Shown: positions 39,609-53,562 of the stretch, one piece after another
Numbering within the stretch: position 1 is the first letter of the stretch
Layout: each line of letters starts with the position of its first letter
Source: Apostichopus japonicus
Lineage: Eukaryota > Echinodermata > Holothuroidea > Aspidochirotida > Stichopodidae
Reading direction: 5' to 3'
Assembly: GCF_037975245.1 (NCBI RefSeq)
Contig: NC_092574.1
Coordinates: 4,001,001-4,065,000 of the forward strand
Length of the DNA: 64,000 bases
Notes under the pieces: model-generated
What the model was told of the DNA's origin: nothing
The model's input: only the letters and a program-made list of their open reading frames with translations
Databases searched by the model: none
Translations under genes and position numbers: made by a program

Positions 39609-42600
39609 ATTGATCGGCACCGCATATTCGATTGATCGATACCGCATATACTATTTATCGGTACCGCACATTCGATTTATCGGTACCGCACATTCGATTT
39701 ATCGGTACCGCACATTCGACTAATCGGTACAGCACATTCGATTGATCGGTACCGCACATTCGATTAATCGGTACCGCACATTCGATTTATCGGCAACGCA
39801 CATTCGAATGATCGGTACCGCACATTCTATTGATCGGTACCGCACATTCGATATATCGTTACCCCACATTCGATTGATCGGTACCGCACATTCGATTGAT
39901 CGGCACCGCACATTCGATTGATCGTTACCGTACATTCGATTAATCGGTACCGCACATTCCATTGATAGGCACTGCACATTCGATTAATCGGTACCGCACA
40001 TTCGATTGATCCGTACCGCACATTCGATTGATCAGTACCGCACAGTCGATTTATCGGTACCGCACCTTCTATTGATCGGTACCGCACATACGATTGATCG
40101 GCACTGCACATTCGATTGATCCGTAACGCACATTCGATTGACTGGTTCCGTAAATTCGATTGATCGGTACCGCACATTCGATTTATCGGCAACGCACATT
40201 CGATTTATCGGTACCGCACATTCGATTTATTGGTAACGCACATTCGATCGATCGGTTCCGCACATTCGATTGATCGGTACCGCACATTCGATTTATCGGC
40301 AACACACATTATATTTATCGGTACCGCTCATTCGATTTATCGGTACCGCACATTCGATTTATCGGTATCGCACATTCGATTGATCGATACCGCACATTCG
40401 ATTGATCGTCACCGCACATTCGATTGATCGGTACCGCACATTGGATTGATCGATACCGCACATTCCATTTATCGGTACCGCACATTCTATTTATCGGTAC
40501 CGCACATTCGATTGATCGGTACCGCACTTTTAATTTATCGGCAACACACATTCAATTTATCGGCAACACACATTCGATTGATCGGTACCCTACATTTGAT
40601 TTATCGGTACCGCACATTCGATTTATCGGTATCGCACATTCTAATTAACGGTACCGCACATTCGATTGATCGGTACCGCACGTTCTATTGATCGGTACCG
40701 CACATTCGATTGATCGGCACCGCACATTCGATTGATCGATACCGCATATACTATTTATCGGTACCGCACATTCGATTTATCGGTACCGCACATTCGATTG
40801 ATCGGTACCGCACATTCGATTAATCGGTACCGCACATTCGATTGATCGGTACCGCACATTCGATTTATCGGTACCGCACATTCGATTAATCGGTACCGCA
40901 CATTCGATTGATCGGTACCGCACAATCGATTTATCGGTATCGCACATTCTAACTAACGGTACCGCACATTCGATTGATCGGTACCGCACATTCGATATAA
41001 CGTTACCCCGCATTCGATTGATCGTCACCGCACATTCGATTGATCGGCACCGCACATTCGATTGATCGTTACCGTACATTCGATTAATCGGTTCCGCACA
41101 TTCCATTGATAGGCACTGCACATTCGATTGATCGGTACCGCACATTCGACTTATAAGTTCTGCACATTCGATTGATCGGTACCGCACTTTCCATTTATCG
41201 GTTCCGCACATTCGATTGATCGATAAGGCACATTCGATTTATCGGTACCGCACATTCGATTGATCGTCACCGCACATTCGATTGATCGGTACCGCACATT
41301 CGATTTATCGGCAACGCACATTCGATTGATCGGTACCGCACATTCGATTTATCGGTTCCGCACATTCGATTGATCGATAAGGCACATTCGATTTATCGGT
41401 ACCGCACATTCAATTGATCGTCACCGCACATTCGATTGATCGGTACTGCACATTCGATTGATCGGTACCACACATTTGATTTATCGGTACCGCACATTCG
41501 ATCGATCGGTTCCGCACATTCGATTGATCGGTACCGCACATTCGATTTATCGGCAACACACATTCGATTTATCGGCAACACACATTCAATTTATCGGCAA
41601 CAGACATTCGATTGATCGTCACCGCACATTGGATTTATCGGCACCGCACATTCGATTGATCGTTACCGCACATTCGTTTAATGGGTTTTGCACATTCGAT
41701 TTATCGGCACCGCACATTCGATTTATCGGCAACTCACATTCGATTTATAGGTAACGCACATTCGATTGATCGGTACCGCACATTCTATTGATCGGTACCG
41801 CACATTCGATTGATCGGCACTGCACATTCGATTGATCTGTACCGCACATTCGATTAATCGGTACCCTACATTCGATTGATCTAAACCGTACATTCGATTC
41901 AACGGCAACGCACATTCGATTTATCGGTTACCGCACATTCTATTTATCGGTACCGCACATTCGATTGATCGGTTCCCCACATTCGATTTATAGGTAACGC
42001 AAATTCGATTGATCGATACCGCACATTCGATTCATCGGTACCGCACATTCGATTCATCGGTTCCGCACATTCGATTTATAGGTACTGCACATTTGTTTGA
42101 TCGATACCGCACATTCGATTGATCTGCACCGCATTATCGATTGATCGGTACCGCACATTCTATTTATCGGTACTACAGATTCGATTTTTCGGTACCGCAC
42201 AATCGATTTATTGGCAACGCAAATTCGATTAATAGATACCGCACATTCTATTTATCGGCAACGCACATTCGATTGAACTGTAACGCACATGCGATTGATC
42301 GGTACCGCACATTCCATTGATAGGTACCGCACATTCGATTTATCGGTACCGCCTATTCGATTGATCGATACCGCATATTCGATTTATCGGTACCGCACAT
42401 TCGATTGATCGTCACCGCACATTCGATTTATCGGCACCGCATATTCGATTGATCGTTACCGCACATTCGATTTATCGGTACCGCACATTCGATTTATCGG
42501 CAACGCACATTCGATTGATCGGCACCGCTTATTCGATTGATCGGTAACGCACATTCGATTGATCGGTACCGCACATTCGAGTTATCGGCAACGCACATTC

Positions 42601-42974
42601 GTTTGATCGGTTTCGCACATTCGATTGATCTGTACAGCACATTCGATTAATCGGTACCCTACATTTGATTTATCGGTACCGCACATTCCATTGATCGGTA
42701 CCGCAGATTCGATAAATAGGTAACGCAAATAAGATGAACGGTACCGCACCTTCTATTTATCGGCACCGCTTATTCGATAAATCGGTACAGGGCATTCGAT
42801 TTAACTGTACCGCACATTCGATTGATCGGTATCGCACATTCGATTTATCTGTACCGCACATTCGATTGATCGATACCGCACATTTGATTAATCGGTGCCG
42901 CACATTCGATTGATCGGCACTGCACATTCGATTGATCGTTACCGCACATTCGATTTATCGGTTCCGCACATTCC
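39609..42974. repeat. 3,366 bp tandem duplication, copy 1 (domain III)
   Basis: Exactly 153 monomers in length. It joins R-block material (40.2-40.7 kb) to diverged monomers such as CATTCGTTTAATGGG, GGTTACCGCAC (a 23 bp unit near 41,926), GGTACTACAGATTCG, GGTACAGGGCATTCG and GGTAACGCAAATAAG followed by ATGAACGG. Private changes against copy 2 include GGTACAGCAC near 39,726, TTGGTAACGCAC near 40,230, CATTGGATTG near 40,440 and GGCAACTCAC near 41,730. Confidence 0.9.
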
Positions 42975-45900
42975 ATTGATCGGCACCGCATATTCGATTG
43001 ATCGATACCGCATATACTATTTATCGGTACCGCACATTCGATTTATCGGTACCGCACATTCGATTTATCGGTACCGCACATTCGACTAATCGGTACCGCA
43101 CATTCGATTGATCGGTACCGCACATTCGATTAATCGGTACCGCACATTCGATTTATCGGCAACGCACATTCGAATGATCGGTACCGCACATTCTATTGAT
43201 CGGTACCGCACATTCGATATATCGTTACCCCACATTCGATTGATCGGTACCGCACATTCGATTGATCGGCACCGCACATTCGATTGATCGTTACCGTACA
43301 TTCGATTAATCGGTACCGCACATTCCATTGATAGGCACTGCACATTCGATTAATCGGTACCGCACATTCGATTGATCCGTACCGCACATTCGATTGATCA
43401 GTACCGCACAGTCGATTTATCGGTACCGCACCTTCTATTGATCGGTACCGCACATACGATTGATCGGCACTGCACATTCGATTGATCCGTAACGCACATT
43501 CGATTGACTGGTTCCGTAAATTCGATTGATCGGTACCGCACATTCGATTTATCGGCAACGCACATTCGATTTATCGGTACCGCACATTCGATTTATTGGT
43601 ACCGCACATTCGATCGATCGGTTCCGCACATTCGATTGATCGGTACCGCACATTCGATTTATCGGCAACACACATTATATTTATCGGTACCGCTCATTCG
43701 ATTTATCGGTACCGCACATTCGATTTATCGGTATCGCACATTCGATTGATCGATACCGCACATTCGATTGATCGTCACCGCACATTCGATTGATCGGTAC
43801 CGCACATTCGATTGATCGATACCGCACATTCCATTTATCGGTACCGCACATTCTATTTATCGGTACCGCACATTCGATTGATCGGTACCGCACTTTTAAT
43901 TTATCGGCAACACACATTCAATTTATCGGCAACACACATTCGATTGATCGGTACCCTACATTTGATTTATCGGTACCGCACATTCGATTTATCGGTATCG
44001 CACATTCTAATTAACGGTACCGCACATTCGATTGATCGGTACCGCACGTTCTATTGATCGGTACCGCACATTCGATTTATCGGCACCGCACATTCGATTG
44101 ATCGATACCGCATATACTATTTATCGGTACCGCACATTCGATTTATCGGTACCGCACATTCGATTGATCGGTACCGCACATTCGATTAATCGGTACCGCA
44201 CATTCGATTGATCGGTACCGCACATTCGATTTATCGGTACCGCACATTCGATTAATCGGTACCGCACATTCGATTGATCGGTACCGCACAATCGATTTAT
44301 CGGTATCGCACATTCTAACTAACGGTACCGCACATTCGATTGATCGGTACCGCACGTTCTATTGATCGGTACCGCACATTCTATTGATCCGTACCGCACA
44401 TTCGATATAACGTTACCCCGCATTCGATTGATCGTCACCGCACATTCGATTGATCGGCACCGCACATTCGATTGATCGTTACCGTACTTTCGATTAATCG
44501 GTTCCGCACATTCCATTGATAGGCACTGCACATTCGATTGATCGGTACCGCACTTTCCATTTATCGGTTCCGCACATTCGATTGATCGATAAGGCACATT
44601 CGATTTATCGGTACCGCACATTCGATTGATCGTCACCGCACATTCGATTGATCGGTACCGCACATTCGATTTATCGGCAACGCACATTCGATTGATCGGT
44701 ACCGCACATTCGATTTATCGGTTCCGCACATTCGATTGATCGATAAGGCACATTCGATTTATCGGTACCGCACATTCAATTGATCGTCACCGCACATTCG
44801 ATTGATCGGTACTGCACATTCGATTGATCGGTACCACACATTTGATTTATCGGTACCGCACATTCGATCGATCGATTCCGCACATTCGATTGATCGGTAC
44901 CGCACATTCGATTTATCGGCAACACACATTCGATTTATCGGCAACACACATTCAATTTATCGGCAACAGACATTCGATTGATCGTCACCGCACATTGGAT
45001 TTATCGGCACCGCACATTCGATTGATCGTTACCGCACATTCGTTTAATGGGTTTTGCACATTCGATTTATCGGCACCGCACATTCGATTTATCGGCAACG
45101 CACATTCGATTTATAGGTAACGCACATTCGATTGATCGGTACCGCACATTCTATTGATCGGTACCGCACATTCGATTGATCGGCACTGCACATTCGATTG
45201 ATCTGTACCGCACATTCGATTAATCGGTACCCTACATTCGATTGATCTAAACCGTACATTCGATTCAACGGCAACGCACATTCGATTTATCGGTTACCGC
45301 ACATTCTATTTATCGGTACCGCACATTCGATTGATCGGTTCCCCACATTCGATTTATAGGTAACGCAAATTCGATTGATCGATACCGCACATTCGATTCA
45401 TCGGTACCGCACATTCGATTCATCGGTTCCGCACATTCGATTTATAGGTACTGCACATTTGTTTGATCGATACCGCACATTCGATTGATCTGCACCGCAT
45501 TATCGATTGATCGGTACCGCACATTCTATTTATCGGTACTACAGATTCGATTTTTCGGTACCGCACAATCGATTTATTGGCAACGCAAATTCGATTAATA
45601 GATACCGCACATTCTATTTATCGGCAACGCACATTCGATTGAACTGTAACGCACATGCGATTGATCGGTACCGCACATTCCATTGATAGGTACCGCACAT
45701 TCGATTTATCGGTACCGCCTATTCGATTGATCGATACCGCATATTCGATTTATCGGTACCGCACATTCGATTGATCGTCACCGCACATTCGATTTATCGG
45801 CACCGCATATTCGATTGATCGTTACCGCACATTCGATTTATCGGTACCGCACATTCGATTTATCGGCAACGCACATTCGATTGATCGGCACCGCTTATTC

Positions 45901-46340
45901 GATTGATCGGTAACGCACATTCGATTGATCGGTACCGCACATTCGAGTTATCGGCAACGCACATTCGTTTGATCGGTTTCGCACATTCGATTGATCTGTA
46001 CAGCACATTCGATTAATCGGTACCCTACATTTGATTTATCGGTACCGCACATTCCATTGATCGGTACCGCAGATTCGATAAATAGGTAACGCAAATAAGA
46101 TGAACGGTACCGCACCTTCTATTTATCGGCACCGCTTATTCGATAAATCGGTACAGGGCATTCGATTTAACTGTACCGCACATTCGATTGATCGGTATCG
46201 CACATTCGATTTATCTGTACCGCACATTCGATTGATCGATACCGCACATTTGATTAATCGGTGCCGCACATTCGATTGATCGGCACTGCACATTCGATTG
46301 ATCGTTACCGCACATTCGATTTATCGGTACCGCACATTCC
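42975..46340. repeat. 3,366 bp tandem duplication, copy 2
   Basis: Second copy at a 3,366 bp offset. It has two extra monomers (GCACGTTCTATTG and CATTCTATTGATCCG type) near 44,350-44,395 and lacks two (ACTTATAAG type) near 44,545 that copy 1 has at about 41,148-41,170, so the total length is unchanged. Single-base differences include CGATCGATCGATTCC near 44,870. By eye the copies differ at roughly eight single sites. Confidence 0.9.
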
Positions 46341-46695
46341 ATTGATCGGTACCGCACATTCGATTTATCGTTACGGCATGTTCGATTGATCGATAACGCA
46401 CATTCGAATGATCGGTGCCGCACATTCGATTGATCGGCATTGCACATTCGATTGATCGGTACCGCACATTCGATTTATTGGTTCCGCACATTCGATAAAT
46501 CGGTACCGCACATTCGATTTATCGGTACGGCATGTTCGATTAATCGATACCGCACATTCGATTGATCGGCACCGCACATTCGATTTATCGGTACCGCACA
46601 TTCGATTGATCGATAAGGCACATTCGATTGATTGGTACCGCACATTCGATTTATCGGTAACGCACATTCGATTGATCGGTTCCGCACATTAGATT
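46341..46695. repeat. Junction into the N/M higher-order repeat
   Basis: Satellite matching the 29.64-29.95 kb precursor: CGTTACGGCATGTTCG near 46,370, GGCATTGCAC, then GGTACGGCATGTTCG near 46,523 and CGATAAGGCAC. The part from about 46,500 on is shared with the region before every later N and M anchor, so it belongs functionally to the repeat unit. Confidence 0.78.
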
Positions 46696-48431
46696 TATAT
46701 ATACTGCACATTCGTTTGATCGATACCGCACATTCGATTGATCTGTACAGCACATTCGATTAATCGGTACCCTACATTTGATTTATCGGTACCGCACATT
46801 CCATTGATCGTTACCGCACATTCGATAAATAGGTAACGCAAATTAGATGAACGGTACCGCACCTTCGATTTATCGTCACCGCTTATTCGATAAATCGGTA
46901 CAGCGCATTCGATTTAACTGTACCGCACATTCGATTGATCGGTATCGCACAGTCGATTTATCGGTACCGCACATTCCATTGATCTGTTCCGCACATTCGA
47001 TTGATCGGTAATGCACATTCGATTTATCGGCAACGCACATTCCATTGATCGGTACCGCACATTCTATTTATCGGTACCGCACGTTCGATTTATCGGTACC
47101 GCACATTCCGTTGATCGTCACCGCACATTCGATTTATCGGTATCGCACATTCGATTTATCGGTACCGCACATTCGATTTATCGGCAACGCACATTCGATT
47201 GATCGGTACCGCACATTCGATTTATCGGCAACGCACATTCGATTGATCGGTACCGCACATTCGATTTATCGGCAACGCACATTCCATTGATCGGTACCGC
47301 ACATTCGATTGATCGGTACCGCACATTCGATTTATCGGTACCGCACATTCGATTGATGGGTTCCGCACATTCGATTTATTGGTACCGCACATTCCATTGA
47401 TCTGTTCCGCACATTCGATTGATCGGCACCGCACATTCCATTTATCGGTACCGCAGGTTCGATTTATCGGTACCGCACATTCCGTTGATCGTCACCGCAC
47501 ATTCGATTTATCGGTATCGCACATTCGATTTATCGGCAACGCACATTCCATTGATCGGTACCGCACATTCGATTTATCGGTACCGCACATTCGATTTATC
47601 GGTACCGCACATTCGATTGATCGGTACCGCACATTCGATTGATCGGTACCGCACATTCGATTGATCGGTTCCGCACATTCGATTTATCGGTACCGCACAT
47701 TCGATTTATCGATACCCCACATTCCGTTGATCGTCAACGCACATTCGAGTTATCGGTATCGTCATTCGATTGATCGGTACCGCACATTCGATTGATCGGT
47801 ACCGCACATTCGATTGATTGGTACCGCACATTCGATTGATCGGTACCGCACATTCGATTGATCGGTACTGCACATTCAATTTATCGGTATCGCACATTCT
47901 AATTAACGGTACCGCAAATTCGATTTATCAGTACCACACATTATATTGATCGGTACCACACATTCGATTGATCGGCACTGCACATTCGATTGATCGGTAA
48001 TGCACATTCGTTTGATCGGTTCCGCAAATTCGATTGATCAATACCGCACATTCGATTGATCGGTGCCGCAAATTCGATTTATCGGTACCGCACATTCTAT
48101 TTATCGGTACCGCACATTCGATTTATCGGTACCGCACATTCGATTTATCGGTTCCGGACATTCGATTTATCGGTACTGCACATTCGTTTGATCGATACCG
48201 CAAATTCGATTTATTGGTTCCGCACATTCGATTGATCGGTACCGCACATTCGATTTATCGGTACGGCATGTTCGATTAATCGATACCGCACATTCGATTG
48301 ATCGGCACCGCACATTCGATTTATCGGTACCGCACATTCGATTGATCGATAAGGCACATTCGATTGATTGGTACCGCACATTCGATTTATCGGTAACGCA
48401 CATTCGATTGATCGGTTCCGCACATTAGATT
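46696..48431. repeat. Higher-order unit N, copy 0 (1,736 bp)
   Basis: Phase is set arbitrarily at the TATATATA monomer. The unit has a left part of about 1.4 kb shared with M and a short right part with GGTTCCGGACATTCG. N-specific variants are CTGTTCCGCAC near 46,983 and GGCACCGCACATTCC near 47,426. A 1-bp deletion near 47,759 (GGTATCGTCATTCG) is private to this copy and explains 1,736 rather than 1,737 bp. Confidence 0.88.
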
Positions 48432-50280
48432 TATATATACTGCACATTCGTTTGATCGATACCGCACATTCGATTGATCTGTACAGCACATTCGATTAAT
48501 CGGTACCCTACATTTGATTTATCGGTACCGCACATTCCATTGATCGTTACCGCACATTCGATAAATAGGTAACGCAAATTAGATGAACGGTACCGCACCT
48601 TCGATTTATCGTCACCGCTTATTCGATAAATCGGTACAGCGCATTCGATTTAACTGTACCGCACATTCGATTGATCGGTATCGCACAGTCGATTTATCGG
48701 TACCGCACATTCCATTGATCTGATCCGCACATTCGATTGATCGGTAATGCACATTCGATTTATCGGCAACGCACATTCCATTGATCGGTACCGCACATTC
48801 TATTTATCGGTACCGCACGTTCGATTTATCGGTACCGCACATTCCGTTGATCGTCACCGCACATTCGATTTATCGGTATCGCACATTCGATTTATCGGTA
48901 CCGCACATTCGATTTATCGGCAACGCACATTCGATTGATCGGTACCGCACATTCGATTTATCGGCAACGCACATTCGATTGATCGGTACCGCACATTCGA
49001 TTTATCGGCAACGCACATTCCATTGATCGGTACCGCACATTCGATTTATCGGTACCGCACATTCGATTTATCGGTACCGCACATTCGATTGATGGGTTCC
49101 GCACATTCGATTTATTGGTACCGCACATTCCATTGATCTGTTCCGCACATTCGATTGATCGGTACCGCACATTCCATTTATCGGTACCGCAGGTTCGATT
49201 TATCGGTACCGCACATTCCGTTGATCGTCACCGCACATTCGATTTATCGGTATCGCACATTCGATTTATCGGCAACGCACATTCCATTGATCGGTACCGC
49301 ACATTCCATTGATCGGTACCGCACATTCGATTTATCGGTACCGCACATTCGATTTATCGGTACCGCACATTCGATTGATCGGTACCGCACATTCGATTGA
49401 TCGGTACCGCACATTCGATTGATCGGTTCCGCACATTCGATTTATCGGTACCGCACATTCGATTTATCGATACCCCACATTCCGTTGATCGTCAACGCAC
49501 ATTCGAGTTATCGGTATCGCACATTCGATTGATCGGTACCGCACATTCGATTGATCGGTACCGCACATTCGATTGATTGGTACCGCACATTCGATTGATC
49601 GGTACCGCACATTCGATTGATCGGTACTGCACATTCAATTTATCGGTATCGCACATTCTAATTAACGGTACCGCAAATTCGATTTATCAGTACCACACAT
49701 TATATTGATCGGTACCACACATTCGATTGATCGGCACTGCACATTCGATTGATCGGTAATGCACATTCGTTTGATCGGTTCCGCAAATTCGATTGATCAA
49801 TACCGCAAATTCGATTGATCGGTGCCGCAAATTCGATTTATCGGTACCGCACATTCTATTTATCGGTACCGCACATTCGATTTATCGGTACCGCACATTC
49901 GTTTGATCGATACCGCAAATTCGATTAATAGGTACCGCTCATTCGATTGATCGATACCGCAAGTTCGATTTATCGGTACCGAACATTCGACTCATCGGTA
50001 TCGCACTTCCGATTGATCGGTATCGCACATTCCAATAATCGGTACTGCACATTCTATTTATCGGTACAGCACATTCGATTTATCGGTACCGCTCATTAGA
50101 TTGATCGATACCGCAAATTCGATCGATCGGTACCGCACATTCGATTGATCGGTACTGCACATTCTATTTATCGGCACCGCACATTCGATTTATCGGTACC
50201 GCACATTCGATTTATAGGTACCGCACATTCGATTTATCGGTACCGCACATTCGATTTATCGGTACTGCACATTCGATTGA

Positions 50281-51366
50281 TTAGTACCGCACATTCGATT
50301 TATCGGAATCGCTTATTCTATTGATCGGTACCGCACATTCAATTTATTGGCACAGCACATTCGATTGACTGGTACAGCGCATTCGATTTAACGGTACCGC
50401 ACATTCCATTTATCGGCACTGCACATTCGATTGATTGGTACCGCACATTCGATTTATCGGAATCGCTTATTCTATTGATCGGTACAGCGCATTCGATTTA
50501 ACGGTACCGCACATTCGATTTATCGGTATCGCACATTCGATTGATCGGTACCGCACATTCGATTGATCGGTACCGCACATTCGATTTATCGGTATCGCAC
50601 ATTCTAATTAACGGTACCCGGTACCGCACATTCGATTGATCGGTACCGCACATTCGATTTATCGGTATCGCACATTCTAATTAACGGTACCGCACATTCG
50701 ATTTATCGGTACCGCACATTCAATTGATCGATACCGCACAATCGATTTATCGGTACCGTACATTCGATTTATCGGTACCCCACATTCGAATGATCGTCAC
50801 CGCAAATTCGATTTATCGACACCGCACATTCGATTGATCGTTACCGGACATTCGATTAATCGGTACCGCACATTCGATTGATCTGTACCGCACATTCGAT
50901 TGATCAACACCGCACATTCGATTTATCGGCACCGCACATTCGATTTATCGGTATCGCACATTCGATTGATCGGTACCGCACATTCGATTGATCGGCAACG
51001 CACATTCGATTTATCGGTACCGCACATTCGATTTATCGGTACTGCACATTCGATTGATTAGTACCGCACATTCGATTTATCGGAATCGCTTATTCTATTG
51101 ATCGGTACCGCACATTCAATTTATTGGCACAGCACATTCGATTGACTGGTACAGCGCATTCGATTTAACGGTACCGCACATTCCATTTATCGGCACTGCA
51201 CATTCGATTGATTGGTACCGCACATTCGATTTATCGGAATCGCTTATTCTATTGATCGGTACAGCGCATTCGATTTAACGGTACCGCACATTCGATTTAT
51301 CGGTATCGCACATTCGATTGATCGGTACCGCACATTCGATTGATCGGTACCGCACATTCGATTTAT
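50281..51366. repeat. 777 bp internal repeat in M copy 1 (about 1.4 copies)
   Basis: TTAGTACCGC occurs at 50,281 and 51,058, 777 bp apart: thirty-five monomers plus a 7 bp duplication. The second copy stops after about 310 bp. The same layout lies in M copy 2 at +5,131 bp. Confidence 0.87.
50611..50626. repeat. 7 bp partial-monomer duplication (GGTACCCGGTACC)
   Basis: AACGGTACC is followed directly by CGGTACCGCAC, so seven bases (CGGTACC) are doubled and the register shifts. The same junction is at 55,742, 60,609 and 61,386, in step with the higher-order repeat, so it happened once and was then copied. It joins two GGTACC palindromes with one base between. Confidence 0.9.
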
Positions 51367-51539
51367 CGGTACGGCATGTTCGATTAATCGATACCGCACA
51401 TTCGATTGATCGGCACCGCACATTCGGTTTATCGGTACCGCACATTCGATTGATCGATAAGGCACATTCGATTGATTGGTACCGCACATTCGATTTATCG
51501 GTAACGCACATTCGATTGATCGGTTCCGCACATTAGATT

Positions 51540-53562
51540 TATATATACTGCACATTCGTTTGATCGATACCGCACATTCGATTGATCTGTACAGCACATT
51601 CGATTAATCGGTACCCTACATTTGATTTATCGGTACCGCACATTCCATTGATCGTTACCGCACATTCGATAAATAGGTAACGCAAATTAGATGAACGGTA
51701 CCGCACCTTCGATTTATCGTCACCGCTTATTCGATAAATCGGTACAGCGCATTCGATTTAACTGTACCGCACATTCGATTGATCGGTATCGCACAGTCGA
51801 TTTATCGGTACCGCACATTCCATTGATCTGTTCCGCACATTCGATTGATCGGTAATGCACATTCGATTTATCGGCAACGCACATTCCATTGATCGGTACC
51901 GCACATTCTATTTATCGGTACCGCACGTTCGATTTATCGGTACCGCACATTCCGTTGATCGTCACCGCACATTCGATTTATCGGTATCGCACATTCGATT
52001 TATCGGTACCGCACATTCGATTTATCGGCAACGCACATTCGATTGATCGGTACCGCACATTCGATTTATCGGCAACGCACATTCGATTGATCGGTACCGC
52101 ACATTCGATTTATCGGCAACGCACATTCCATTGATCGGTACCGCACATTCGATTGATCGGTACCGCACATTCGATTTATCGGTACCGCACATTCGATTGA
52201 TGGGTTCCGCACATTCGATTTATTGGTACCGCACATTCCATTGATCTGTTCCGCACATTCGATTGATCGGCACCGCACATTCCATTTATCGGTACCGCAG
52301 GTTCGATTTATCGGTACCGCACATTCCGTTGATCGTCACCGCACATTCGATTTATCGGTATCGCACATTCGATTTATCGGCAACGCACATTCCATTGATC
52401 GGTACCGCACATTCGATTTATCGGTACCGCACATTCGATTTATCGGTACCGCACATTCGATTGATCGGTACCGCACATTCGATTGATCGGTACCGCACAT
52501 TCGATTGATCGGTTCCGCACATTCGATTTATCGGTACCGCACATTCGATTTATCGATACCCCACATTCCGTTGATCGTCAACGCACATTCGAGTTATCGG
52601 TATCGCACATTCGATTGATCGGTACCGCACATTCGATTGATCGGTACCGCACATTCGATTGATTGGTACCGCACATTCGATTGATCGGTACCGCACATTC
52701 GATTGATCGGTACTGCACATTCAATTTATCGGTATCGCACATTCTAATTAACGGTACCGCAAATTCGATTTATCAGTACCACACATTATATTGATCGGTA
52801 CCACACATTCGATTGATCGGCACTGCACATTCGATTGATCGGTAATGCACATTCGTTTGATCGGTTCCGCAAATTCGATTGATCAATACCGCACATTCGA
52901 TTGATCGGTACCGCACATTCGATTGATCGGTACCGCACATTCGATTGATTGGTACCGCACATTCGATTGATCGGTACCGCACATTCGATTGATCGGTACT
53001 GCACATTCAATTTATCGGTATCGCACATTCTAATTAACGGTACCGCAAATTCGATTTATCAGTACCACACATTATATTGATCGGTACCACACATTCGATT
53101 GATCGGCACTGCACATTCGATTGATCGGTAATGCACATTCGTTTGATCGGTTCCGCAAATTCGATTGATCAATACCGCACATTCGATTGATCGGTGCCGC
53201 AAATTCGATTTATCGGTACCGCACATTCTATTTATCGGTACCGCACATTCGATTTATCGGTACCGCACATTCGATTTATCGGTTCCGGACATTCGATTTA
53301 TCGGTACTGCACATTCGTTTGATCGATACCGCAAATTCGATTTATTGGTTCCGCACATTCGATTGATCGGTACCGCACATTCGATTTATCGGTACGGCAT
53401 GTTCGATTAATCGATACCGCACATTCGATTGATCGGCACCGCACATTCGATTTATCGGTACCGCACATTCGATTGATCGATAAGGCACATTCGATTGATT
53501 GGTACCGCACATTCGATTTATCGGTAACGCACATTCGATTGATCGGTTCCGCACATTAGATT
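51540..53562. repeat. Higher-order unit N, copy 1 (2,023 bp)
   Basis: N order with N-specific variants. It is 286 bp longer than the basic 1,737 bp because thirteen monomers are duplicated in tandem: CAGTACCACACATTATATTG occurs at 52,774 and 53,060. Confidence 0.9.
52774..53345. repeat. 286 bp (thirteen-monomer) tandem duplication inside N copy 1
   Basis: CAGTACCACAC starts at 52,774 and 53,060 with matching downstream order until the GGTGCC / GGTACC difference after CGATCAATACC. Neither N copy 0 nor N copy 2 has it, so it is younger than the split of the N copies. Confidence 0.85.

Larger units (their letters stand above)
48432..51539. repeat. Higher-order unit M, copy 1 (3,108 bp)
   Basis: Left part as in N but with M-specific CTGATCCGCAC near 48,719 and GGTACCGCACATTCC near 49,161 and 49,295. 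The right part of about 1.6 kb is unique to M: CACTTCCGATTG, CATTCCAATAATCGG, GGAATCGCTTATTC, GGCACAGCAC, and a 7 bp duplication at 50,612. An internal 777 bp repeat is present about 1.4 times. Confidence 0.9.

Noticed and set aside
46696-46703. TATATATA as a TATA box promoter, also at 29,956, 48,432, 51,540, 53,563, 56,671 and 58,430
   Set aside because: It is a variant of the usual GATTGATCGGTACC segment carried along with the higher-order repeat. There is no gene downstream and no other promoter signal.
50611-50626. GGTACCCGGTACC as a transposon target-site duplication or cloning scar
   Set aside because: It recurs at the same place in each M unit and fits a 7 bp doubling of monomer sequence; no inserted element lies beside it.
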